NCBI RefSeq assembly: GCF_001625305.1
Contig: NW_017802680.1
Location: 129,148 to 193,147 of the forward strand
DNA: 64,000 bases
DNA from: Branchiostoma belcheri
Taxonomy: Eukaryota; Chordata; Leptocardii; Amphioxiformes; Branchiostomatidae
Direction: 5' to 3'
The stretch's first letter is position 1. Each line of letters begins with the position of its first letter. The notes beneath the pieces are model-generated. The model ran no database searches. It was not told the DNA's origin and saw nothing but the letters and a program-made list of their open reading frames with translations. Below are positions 24,301 to 36,300 of the stretch, piece by piece. The position numbers and the translations under genes are program-made.

Positions 24301-27300
24301 GACACATTTTTTATTTCTAGTCCAGAATCTATTCTAACACAGTCATATTTTGCACTGTGCCCTGTCCCGCTTACGGGGTGAAATATTATATTATTAAGTC
24401 CCTTTCTAAGTATTATGAAGAACTTTATTGCACGACAATTGTACAGGGTACATTGTATGGCAAATAGGTAACAATAAGTAGCATAGTAAATTAGATAGGT
24501 ATAGAATAAAACTTAACAACATATATATATAGAAAAGAAATAATCAAAAGTTAGCTTAGGCTTTACAATCAGTTATTTATGGGTACATGTGACAGCAAAT
24601 CAGTATTCTTTCTAATAACAAAACAGTCTTTTATGTAATACCTATTTTTGCATTGTCTGGGCTGTTGCATTTAATCTATCTGTAGCAACAAGTCTATTAT
24701 GTCACTTGTACAATACAAGCAAGCAGAGCAATGTATCCTGGAGACAGCCCTGGTCCTGATGCATTTCAGATTGTTGACTCAGAATCAATTCAGTCACAAT
24801 CTAAAAGGAAAAAGAGAATGCCTCATACAGACCCTAATTATCTCTGGATTGAAACTGGAAACGCAACATTTTCCACCTCCAGAGGCCTCAGGCAAGAGAT
24901 GGTTGTTTGGTACTTCTGTGTGGCTGGTTACTGTTCAGGCTAGCAGTTAGTAGCTATTTCCTTACTAGTAATACTAGTCTAGTGAAAATAAACTGTCAGT
25001 CCCCAGCAGATCCAGGATGTCAGAACAACAGGCACAACAACAGGTGGTTACTCCCAGGGTTCCTCCCAGGCTGCTCACTGCTCTGGATCTACAGCAAATA
25101 GATGTAGCACAGGTATGGTGCACACTCACTAGGGTGTCATGACCTACTAATGACTGTTCTATTATCAACACATTATTCTATCTGTCAGTGAGCTTTCCCA
25201 AGCCTGTGAAACCCAAGCTCCGGGGGGCTCCCTACATATATAGTCCGTGGCGGACTACTGGGGAGACGGCGAAAAGCGAGGTTCAGTCAGGCTAATCCCT
25301 TTCCCTGAGTCAGATCTTGTGGCTTTCTTGTGCCTGTGTGATGACTGATGTAGAATTGTGTAGTCTTGGGTCAGTGCTCTTTAGCAAGCCTCAGCAGTCA
25401 CAGCTGTTAGGACTGTGAGGTCCTTCAGTGTTAGGTGCTCCCTGGCTATCAGTTCCTGGCTTACATGCATATACATGTATTTAATATTATATATATTATA
25501 ACTAAGGCCTTTTCATCTATATCTGTGGTCCCTGTTGCCTACTGTTTATCCTCCTCCCACACACACACACACTGATGAGATTTCAGTTCTGCTGAAAGGG
25601 CAGAAAATGATCTGTACGGAGGATAATTGGATGCCTACATGTATGTCCACATGGCCCTGGGCTAATGACACTCTGCCCTGGCCCACTTAATACATGTATG
25701 CAGCTGCATAGTATTACATACAACAGCATGGAATGGCCCTAACCTATAGCGACAGTTTACATCCACACAGTAATGGCTGTTCCCTAGTAGTACGCTTCAC
25801 ATCCCAACAGTATACGTAATGGCCGTTCCCTGCACTTTGAATTCACTTCAGCAGGCAGTTCTTGTGATATGTCTGATTCTGCTCCACTTTCCTCTGGTAG
25901 AGGTTGGATCAAACTGGGGTTAGGATTTTGTGAGGCATCATATTTAGCACTTCAACATTGCACATCATGGAATCCTGATCAGAAACCTGGCTTCAGCCTG
26001 GCAATAGAAACCTGTCTGTTAGTCATATTATTATTACCAACAGTTGAGGGTAGGTGGTCTATTTGAAATATTATACAGTAATACTGTCTGCTTTGACCAT
26101 TTTATTTAGCGATAGACTTTATTTTTGGTCTGCTTTGACCAGTTTTTTTACCTTATTTCTGGTTTGATCATATATTGACTGCCTCTTATTATTAGTTCTA
26201 TTGGTTACTAGTAGGATTGTATGCATTGTGTGTGTGCTTGCGTGTGTCTGAGTGAGTGTGCGTGCGTGCATGAGTGTGTGCGCACGTGTGTGAGTGTGTG
26301 TGTGTTTGTGTGTGTGTGTGTTGGTCTGTGTGTGTGTGTGTGCGTGTGTGTGTGTGTGCATCAATGTGTGTGTCCGTGTGTCTTCATGCGTTTGTGTGGT
26401 GTGTGTGTGTGTCTGCCCGTGTATGCGTATTTTTGTTGTGAATGGGTGAAGTCTGCCATCTCTGATCACCTTTATGTTTCCTTCCCTTTCAGTACATGCG
26501 TTTCAGGGAGCAGTTCAAACTGGTCCAGTGGAAGCGAAAGGTTAAAATCTGACTCGTTTTTTCAGCTTTGCAGCTTCTATATAACACCTGCATGGTGGAA
26601 GCTGTGCAGAGTTGTGCGTGTGCGTGTGTGTTTGTGTGTGACTGTGTTTGCGATGTTCTCATGTAATGTGAATTTGATGTTTATGACTTTTCGCCAGGCT
26701 GGATATGTATTATATATGCCTTATGCACACCTGGAACATTTCTCAGCGCTCCTTTCAGCACTAACCTTGTTTGTTGTTGTGCATGTTTGAAAGCTTTTTG
26801 CCCAGGCTTGTGTGACGATGTTTCTGGGGTGTTGCTGTGCAGTAGTTTGAGGAGGAACAGTAGTTTTGATGCACCTTTTTGCTGATATGCAGTATATATA
26901 TATAATATATACAGCTAGTATTGCTGTAAGGAAACATTTTTATTGCTTGTGTTTGCATAATGTGTGACTGTGTATAATCATAACTTGATTATAGCTCCTA
27001 TAGCTTCCTATGAATACTTTTGACTTGTGTTTTTAAATCTTGCCTTCTTTACTTTCTTTTTATATTATGATTCATTATAATGATGCAACATATTTTTATT
27101 TCCTCTCCATCCCCCTCCACCTTTTAGTATAGAAAACCTTAATATTCTCAGACTGTTATTACAGACAGTTTTACATTGTGAGTCAGTTAAAGCCTAATTT
27201 TAGTCTGATGAATGTTTAGCACACACATCTGTATGTTCAGACTGAAAAAAATCCTGTTTCTGCAGCCCTTCAGCATTTAACCTGACATCCTGTTCTTGTG

Positions 27301-30300
27301 GTGTTATGGCAACAATTGCCTTTATGATAGCTACATAAATCATTCCACATAACAAACAAACAACCAAAAATATCATCTCAGTCTTCTCAAACAGACCACA
27401 CAGATAAAAGGACTCATTATTGATGTTCCTGCATGCAGTGATTCTATATCCAATTTTATGGTTCCCTGTTGCCTATATGTGGATAGATCAGAATCTGATA
27501 TTATTCAGTATTTTTCTGTGGCTCCTTCTCAGCAGGTATGACGAATTTGTCCTAGATATTAGTGTAAGTGGGAAAGTGGAAAAGTTAGGATCACTAGTCA
27601 AATCAAGAACGTAATGTATTATAAAAAGTCACTGTTTGTTGCAGTTACTGTTAGTAACAGTAATTAACAGTGCTCATTGTGCTAAATATTGATCCAATAT
27701 TGTCAGACACAACTTGGATAGAAAGTGGTATATTAAGGCATTAGATGTATAGTCCAGGTTGTTGTGAGGAGAGTAACTGTTATCATCTCGGGTTTGTGCT
27801 GCACTATGTGTACATTTTCAGGCAGCAGGGTTAAACCTTCCTGACACTACTGACAGCTGTGTTAGATCTACAGTACTAGTCTGTGTTAGATTTACTGTTG
27901 TTACAGTGTACTGACAGCTGTGTTCGATCAGGCCTGGGGATTACTCTCAGACCAGTTAATCCTGCAGGCATGTCTCCATGCTTTTAGCCTGTTTCCAGGG
28001 TTGCGCCTACGTAGTTGAAAATCGAGCTGATAACTGAGTCTATGGTCAATCCTATATCAGGTCACTGACGTGATTCTGCCCATCCTGGCATGTACAATGT
28101 AGGACTAGTAGCCAGTCCTGTATCAGCAGCAAGGCTGTATGTATCGCAGATTAGAACTCGCTGCCACCAAGTACAGTAGGGGCATTGTCATTAGATAGCT
28201 TTAAACAATGTCTAGAGGTTCAAGGGTTAGGTGTAACAAGTCGATCGGGTGTGATATAGCCAGCTGCCGCCATGTGGAGTGCCTGTGAAACTGGTGTGTT
28301 ACGCCAAAGAGTGGTTATACCGGCTATACAGATACAGAAGCTGGTGTGTTATGCCGAAGGGCGGTTATACCGGCTATACAGATACAGAAGCTGGTGTGTT
28401 ACGCCGAATGGCGGTTATACCGGCTATACAGATACAGAAGCTGGTGTGTTACGCAGAAGGGCGGTTATACCGGCTATACAGATACAAATACAAATGTTGT
28501 GTTATAGTTTAGTTTACAGGACAATGTTTCTTGCATGTATGTTTCCTGGCAGAGTACTTACATGTATGGACCCTCCCAGTGTTGTACATATTGTTTCTGC
28601 AGTACTTAGCAAAATGTAACTGTCTGGTGGTGATCCCACAGAAATCTGGAGCAGCGTGGGTTTGCAGCGTGGGTTTGCAGCGTGGGTTTGCAGCGTGGGT
28701 TTGCAGCGTGGGTTTGCAGCGTGGGTTTGCAGCGTGGGTTTGCAGCGTGGGTTTACAGCGTGGGTTTGCAGCGTGGGTTTACAGCGTGGGTTCGCAGCGT
28801 GGGTTTGCGGCGTGGGTTTGCGGCATGGGTTTAACTCCCCATGTTGTTGTTGTTCCCTGCAGTACCTAGCCAAGCGTAACCGGCTCGTTGAGACCCAGCG
28901 CAGTATGAAGGCCCAGATCTGGAGCAGCGTTGTCAGCCTGGTGCTGATTGAAGGGAAGGGTTTGCTGCCGATGGACGACAACGGACTCAGCGACCCGTAC
29001 TGCAAGTTCAGGCTCGGGAATGAGAAATACAAAAGCAAGGTAAGGTCTTCCTTACTACAGTACAAGTACCGTACCCTATTGTAATATGTGTGTGTGTTGT
29101 TTGAGTGTGGGGGGCTGTCTAACCTTAAATACGTAGCCTAACCCTACTGCAAGTTCAGGCTTGGGAACGAGAAATACAAGAGCAAGGTACAGTACAAAAG
29201 TCTTTACACAGTATGTTCTTCCTTGCTCCAGTACATGTACAGTACCCTAAGTTATTTGTGTGTGTGTGTGTGGGGGGGGAGGTTGGCTGTCTAACCTTAC
29301 ATAGCGACCCGTACTGCAAGTTCAGGCTCGGGAACGAGAAGTATAAAAGCAAGGTACGGTATAAAACTCCTTCCTAGCTGTAGGGTCTTCTTCACACATT
29401 AGTCAACCTTAATGCATCCTTTAAAAAAAAACCAACAAATTTTGGTGGGACATTACTTTTTCTATGGTTTACAGAAGAGAAGTCAGTTCAGTTCAGTCAA
29501 CAGACATAGTTTTAGACATAGTTATAGTTCTAGACAGCTACCTTTATCATGTAGACTTTAGTTATTTTATACTCTGATTCATTGCTCTCTTATGTTTTGT
29601 AATTTGCAATTATCCTCCGGGCACGAATTTTGCAATAAACCTTTCTACCTTTATGTGTTGCGTGTGTGTGTGTGNNNNNNNNNNNNNNNNNNNNGCTGTC
29701 TAAGCCTACTACAAGTTCAGGCTCAGCAATGAGAAGTACAAGTTAGAGCAAGGTACACTCTTTATACAGTATAGGTTAGGGTCTTCCTTACTCCAGTACA
29801 AGTCAACCTTAATGTATCCTGTGTCTAACCCTAACTAGTGCTATGTTCATGACAGTTATTGTTGTACATTCATAGTAGGCATCCTTCTATCTCTGTACAT
29901 CAAATACTGTGCAGTTGTACATGAAATGCTGCTAGCTCACTGACCTGTATGCAATTCCATCTTAATGTTATTCAATTTGCTAATTACTGCAATACAGAGG
30001 AGTTGCATAGAATGTTACAGTTTGCGAACAAAGTTCTGAGGTCGCACCATCATCTTGGTGGCCTTCAGTGAGTAGTAGTAACCTTTCCAGTGATACCAGC
30101 GAACACCAGGTCCTGTGTCATCACCATGATAGTCCTCTGGCTGGAAGTAGGCAGCATTCAGGGCAGAGCTAGCACAATTGTTATACCACCAGCCACCTGA
30201 AAACAACTGAGCACAATTATAAATACTGGATCCATCATTGTCTCTATTCCTTGCACTGAATTTCCTACCGTTATGGTGACCCATAGAGTCTCCAGCATCC

Positions 30301-33300
30301 CCACTGTACCCCCCAATGTTCAGTGTATAATATGCACTCTCATCCCCAATGCTGAATGTACCATATTTAGCATGAGCAAAGTTCCCTTCCCAATCCTGTA
30401 ACTCCACATACAACTCATAGCTATTCTGGGATGTCAGGGTGTGAATTTTATCCAGTCCAAGCCAGTGTTCCCCCTCGACCCACCCAAACCCAGTTTTGTA
30501 GTCTGCCCAGTTTCTATCGAAGTTGAGTCTCCCATCCACCCTCCTTTGTATGACAGTCCAGCCCCCACCATCTGTAGTCATGTCACAGTAGACGTCGAAG
30601 TGGTCGGTGGAAGACTCAGGTTTGATGGGGAAGACTCCGTCCTGCAATGTGCCGGTCCAGTAGAGTACAGCATAGAGATCTGCACAGTCCTCAAAGTTAG
30701 CAGCACCGGGGGGAGGGGGGTCGTTCCTCTGGCCATCAACATTCGCAGGGGGGTTTACATCTGTAAAATAAATTCAATGTACATTATACTGATATTTGAT
30801 CATACCTGTACCTGTTCAGGTACATGTACACAGCTCTACTCTCTAAGTTTTTTCACCCAAGGTATGACCGGTTTATATAGCTTCTAAAATGTTACAGTAA
30901 TATAACACTAACAGTTATACAGAAACCCCCTGTTTCGAGTATTGAATCATGCTGTCACTCAACAAATACATTCAACACTGCTATTATAGAAACAAAATGT
31001 ATGTTAAATAACATCGTCCATTGAGATCATCATTAAGATGTTGAGATAATATAAATAAATATAAACAAAAATAAATAAAAAAATGTTTTAATTACAATGT
31101 ATATAGTACACAGCAGAACTATCTTTAATACCTTGAGCAACTTGTGGTTGAGGAATCTGAGCAGAAAACGTGATGCCGCCAGCCGCAAGCAAGATAACAG
31201 TCACCAGACTGAAGGTCAGGCCAGTCTGAACAAAGATTATAGAAAAGGGGTCCATCAAGCTTTATTTTATCCACTTGATGCCCAGATTTTACGTTCTGCA
31301 CATTTCTGAGCGGACTAAATTCATTTCATTTTGTGAGCTTAACTAAAAGTTTTACCAAAAAAAAAAAATGCTAGAATTTGGATGAATGATTGAACAGTTA
31401 CTGGAACTTAGTTGTGTAAAATAAAATAATCTGAAATAAATAAAGTTTTTTCCCTACCAGGATATGGCCGCTTTCTTTGCTTGCAGCAATTTTTTATCAA
31501 GTTTCTTTAAAACAAAACTTCTTCAAACTTCGTCATTCCCAGTTATCAATCTAGTAAGTGAACTACCAATCTTTTCAAAGACTTCATTCTTATTGAAGAT
31601 AACAGTGAGCTCAGGGTATTACTAAGAACTTACCTTAACCATGGTAGGAAGTGTCACAGCGATCTTTGTTCACACCAGAATGAGCTGCCGTTGTTTCCTC
31701 TGACCAGAAGGCAAACCTCCGGCTTTTTAACTGTTTCTCCTGTTTTATCAACTGGGAAGATCAGCTGATGCTGTTGTATGTATCGTTACTAACGCATGGT
31801 AAAAATGTTGTGTTTTCAAGTTTGTAGTTTTTATGTTTTAAGTGTAGCATTAGCCTGCACATTTGCCCAAACTTTTCCATCAAAATATGTCAGTTTCCAT
31901 GTTGGGAAGTTCTGTGCTTTGGTTAAGGGGAAATTTGAATGTCGAGTTTTGCAGTCTCATCTGTCTCTAATGGTTTAGTGTGCAAATATCATCAGTGCAC
32001 ATTCCCTAAAAACTCAATAACAAACACACGTCTCACTGACATACAGACATCCTAAAAAGCAATATAACTACATTGTGTACCAGCCAAGGAATTTTCTTCC
32101 TTCTTTAAATTTGTAGTTATGAATTTTACATTACTTTCCAATGAGACTGTGACTTAGCTGTAACATGCTTGTCCATAATATCACCATAGTCCATAATATC
32201 GCCACCTTGACAAATAGTGTGCTTAAAGACATTTTTACTGCAACATATCCTAGGTATGTACATCTGAGGTATGCAGGAGTGCATACCAAAAGTATGTTGC
32301 AGTAAAAACACCCTGGTGATATTATGGACACACAGATGTTAGGGAAAACACTTTGACCCTCGGTGGCTGGCCATGGGGCAGTTTGACCTCTACATGTATG
32401 ACCTCAGTGTGTGTGGTGGGGGGGGGGGTCAGTAACCAGCTGTGAATGTTGATATAACTGTTGTGATGTGTACCATTCCGTGCTGTAGGTCGCAGCAAAA
32501 ACGCTTGACCCGCGGTGGTTGGAGCAGTTTGACCTTCACATGTACGACGACCAGACCAGTGTCCTTGAGATCTCCGTTTGGGACAAGGACGTCGGCAGCA
32601 AGGACGACTTCATGGGAAGGTCAGATATTTCAGTTGCCAACCTGTCAGAGATTTACACAATAAGTTAACTATAGCATTATGTGGCAGGACAGAGTGGAGA
32701 TACTGGTCACCATATTATTATTGAATGTGTTTGAGTAAGAATAAACAGAACAGTAGTTAGTTAGGCTAGACCATGTGAAGGTAAACATTATGCATTTGCT
32801 TTGCAGCCTTCCTAAAGACAGTCAGAACTTAACTAAAGTGAACCCTGCCCCCCCCCCAGATGTCAAGTGGACCAGTCGGAGCTTTAGGCAGCACCTTGAT
32901 AGTTTAACTGTTACATTAATGAGACTGAAGTGAACCCTGTCCCCCCCCAGATGCCAAGTGGACCTGTCGGAGCTGAAGCGAGAAGAGACGCATCACATCG
33001 AGAAGGAGCTGGAGGACGGGGCGGGTTCCGTGTCCTTCCTGCTCACCATTACAGGTAAACAAACAAACAAACAAACAAACAAACACATCAACAAACAGGG
33101 GCGGGTTCCGTGTCCTTCCTGCTCACCATTACAGGTAAACAAACAAGCAAACAAACAAACAAACACATCAACAAATGGGCGGGTTCCGTGTCCTTCCTGC
33201 TCACCATTACAGGTAAACAAACAAACATACAAACATCACAGGTAAACAAACAAACATCACAGGTAAACAAACAAACAAACCAACAAACACATAAACAAAT

Positions 33301-36300
33301 GGGTGGGTTCCGTGTCTTTCCTGCTCACCATTACAGGTAAACAAACAAACAAACAAACACATCAACAAATGGGTGGGTTCCGTGTCCTTCCTGCTCACCA
33401 TCACAGGTAAACAAACAAATATTACAGGTAAACAAACATTACAGGTAAACAAACAAAAAAACAAACAAACACATCAACAAACAGGCGGGTTCCGTGTCCT
33501 TCCTGCTCACCATTACAGGTAAACAAACAAACATACAAACATTACAGGTAAACAAACAAACAAACATTACAGGCAAACAACAAACAAACAAACAAACAAA
33601 CAAGCAGGGGCAGGTTCCGTGTCCTTCCTGATCACCATCACAGGTAAACAAACAAACAAACATTACAGGTAAACAAACAACAAACAGGTGTCATAAAAAT
33701 TATGCTATAAACAATGACAAAAACAGTCCCCACCCCTTTATGTAACTCTTACATTTTTACCGTATTTCATTTTCCCTGCACCACCCTTTGCAGCCATGCA
33801 TGTAGTTAATGTACAGCTGCTAGATTTCACTATGGAAGGTTCACTAAAACCTCCATCCAGCTGCCATTTTAAACATGACGACAGCATATCGCAGAACTTA
33901 CTGCACCTGTGTGTAACCACAGTTTCTGTTGGATTTTTGGTCAACATTGAATCAGAATTTTCTCTGTTGCATAAGATATTGTTACCAAAAGCTAAAGATA
34001 TGATTATATCATCCTTATATACAATACTTTCTGTAGACGTTCTATGCACATTAATTACGTTTCAGATTTTGCACTGGGGCAGTACATTCTGCCGATGTGC
34101 TTATAACAACCATAAATATCAGATCAGAAATCCGACCTGGCCCAGAACGCTGCAGGACAAATAAATCATTTATCCTAAAACTTCCTTACGGTCTAAGGTG
34201 ACCCCGTAACCTCCTAACCTCAATCACGGGTGTGAACATCAATGATTTTTTAATGCTCATATTCACATTTCGGCTAACCCTAATAAACGGCACGTAATGC
34301 GTCAGCATTCATGAATGCAAAGTTCACAAAAGGGTAAAGGTAGTCATATAGCCTTTTTGAAGCGGTAGGGGAAGTGGGTTGTTATTTGACTGTGTCTAGA
34401 GCAGGGTATAGAAAGGCGGAGCCCATCCCTCTCCTTCCACTGCCTTTTACCTCACCAACAGAAGTCAGGTTCCCATTTTACACCTGGGTGGAGTGAGGAA
34501 AGTCATGTTAAGTGCCAGATCTTTATCAGTATGTCTGCTAGCCTAGACAATCATTTTGCTTGATGCCACAGAAAATAGAGTAACAGAAAAGCACAAACAG
34601 CCACGAGGACAATGTTCCCTCCAGTTCCCCAGTCACACAAGTTTGGGCAGATAATTTAATTTTTGTCTCCTGATTTATTTATTCCCATTTCACACATTTT
34701 TAGCCCACATTTAGATTGCCGTATGGTACCATTTCTACATTTTGTCAGTCATAATCACATTCTTGAGTCCTTGCTTAGAATCAGACACATCCCAAAACTC
34801 ATCTTTTATTATAACAGTGGTTTGTTTGGGGTTATCACTTGCACGAACTTTGTTTTCACACAGTTCATACTCATATTTTTTTGCATTTATTTTGTATTTT
34901 GTAATTTATGTTTTGTATTGATTATTTTCTTGCATGTTAATATTTTAATGTTGAAATTTTTGTTTATACCATACATGTACTAGAATGGGCACCTCATGTA
35001 ATTAACATCTTTATTTCTAAACTAATTTTTGTGCTTGGAGTTGATCAAGGTGCTTTGTGTGATTCCTGCATTTTTTGTAAGAAAAACCAGGTCACTTCAT
35101 TCTAGACTGAGTTGAACAAAATAATGTACAATGTACAGAGAGAGGAGCAACAGGTTTTGGACTCAGAATTTCAAATGATTGTATCATGATATTATGTATT
35201 GAGAAACAGTAAATTTATTTCAAAATGCTGTGTTTCTGATAATTGTCACTGTAGTATTCTTTGGAAAAAGCAAATGAAAACATGAAGAAAATCATTTTTT
35301 AACAGATCATGTTTGGTCAATCTGTGATCCTCCCATTGCACCTTGGTCAGCTCTGAGCCTCACCACTATAGATGGTCACCACCTTGTTTCACCTAACATG
35401 TTTTTGTTTTGTTCTGTATGTTCTGTTCTGGGCTGTTGGTGCATATTGGTGGTGCTGTTACTGCATGTTGGTGTTGGTTGTACTGGGTTGTACCTTGCTG
35501 TACTGTGCTGTACTCGGCTGTACTTGGTTGTGGCTGTACTGGACTGTACCGTGCTGTACTGGGTTGTGGCTGTACTGGGCTGTACTTGGCTGTACTCGGC
35601 TGTACACGGCTGTAGGGCATGCGAGCCATGCACACTCCCCTCCATGCTGGGCTGATGGTGCCTTCACACACTTAGGTAACACCTGCACAGACACACGTAC
35701 TGTAGTTCCATCTTAGCTAACAGTTAAACACTTACTAAATAGGTGATAGTTATACACTCAACACATCCTCTACTGATGGGCCTCAAACTTGTAGTGCACA
35801 ATAGAAAACACGTCGGCAGAATGTACTGTGCCTGCACGAAACACTGTGTAATGCACAAAACACTGTAATGTATTGAGCACAGCATTTCCGGTAAATGTAC
35901 TGTGCAAAAAGTTGTAAATGTATAATGTGCACAGCACTTCAGACACATTTACTGTGTAGAAACATGTAAACTACAACGATATCATTGTACTGTGCGATAC
36001 AAGCAGCAGTCTGTCATGAGAGGATGGGAAACAGTGCCATAGGCTGGAGTAGAAGAGTTGGTCAGCTGTGATTGTGTAAGGGGCCCAGCATGTGACACTT
36101 GTTGGTGTGTGCTCTAAACCTCTCCACAGCTAGAGACAGGGGGCTGCTTTAAAAAAATGGTTACTGTACATGATGTAGAACCATTATCACTTGGCTGTAA
36201 ACACCATTTAACACAAAGACTTAGTATCATTAGACAGTGTAATCTCTTATGACTTATACTTTCTGCCAACATAGAACCATAGATCCTGCTTTGCTTTGAG

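Larger units (their letters stand above)
5904..28862. other. 23-kb MCTP intron between C2A and C2B
   Basis: It runs from the donor at 5904 to the acceptor at 28861-28862. It is mostly transposon-derived and tandemly repeated sequence, listed separately. Candidate alternative exons are at 25017-25112 and 26493-26540. I found no other conserved coding exon. The parts 8540-9000, 18000-19080 and 26950-28260 show nothing I can name. Confidence 0.7.
29146..29753 (+). repeat. Three further copies of the C2B-1 exon end with its donor
   Basis: The exon end TACTGCAAGTTCAGGCTC..AGCAAG|GTA recurs at 29146-29186, 29303-29353 and about 29708-29752. Each is followed by donor-like gtac and by shared intron sequence (ggctgtctaacctta). 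Unit length is ~150 bp. The third is separated by a retroelement 3' piece (29490-29650) and the 20-N gap. Confidence 0.85.

Noticed and set aside
26119-26790. Threonine/histidine-rich and cysteine/valine-rich frames
   Set aside because: They derive from the (tg)n microsatellite.
28279-28619. Frames with repeated [20 protein letters not shown]-type peptides
   Set aside because: Four tandem 50-bp units translated; no support.
28514-29084. Repetitive frames of 112-183 codons on both strands
   Set aside because: They come from the 13-bp gcagcgtgggttt array; only 28863-29039 on the + strand is coding.
33000-33663. Search for a CRISPR-like array because of regular direct repeats
   Set aside because: The repeats are exon ends with donors, spacers are simple caaa runs, and the context is an animal intron.
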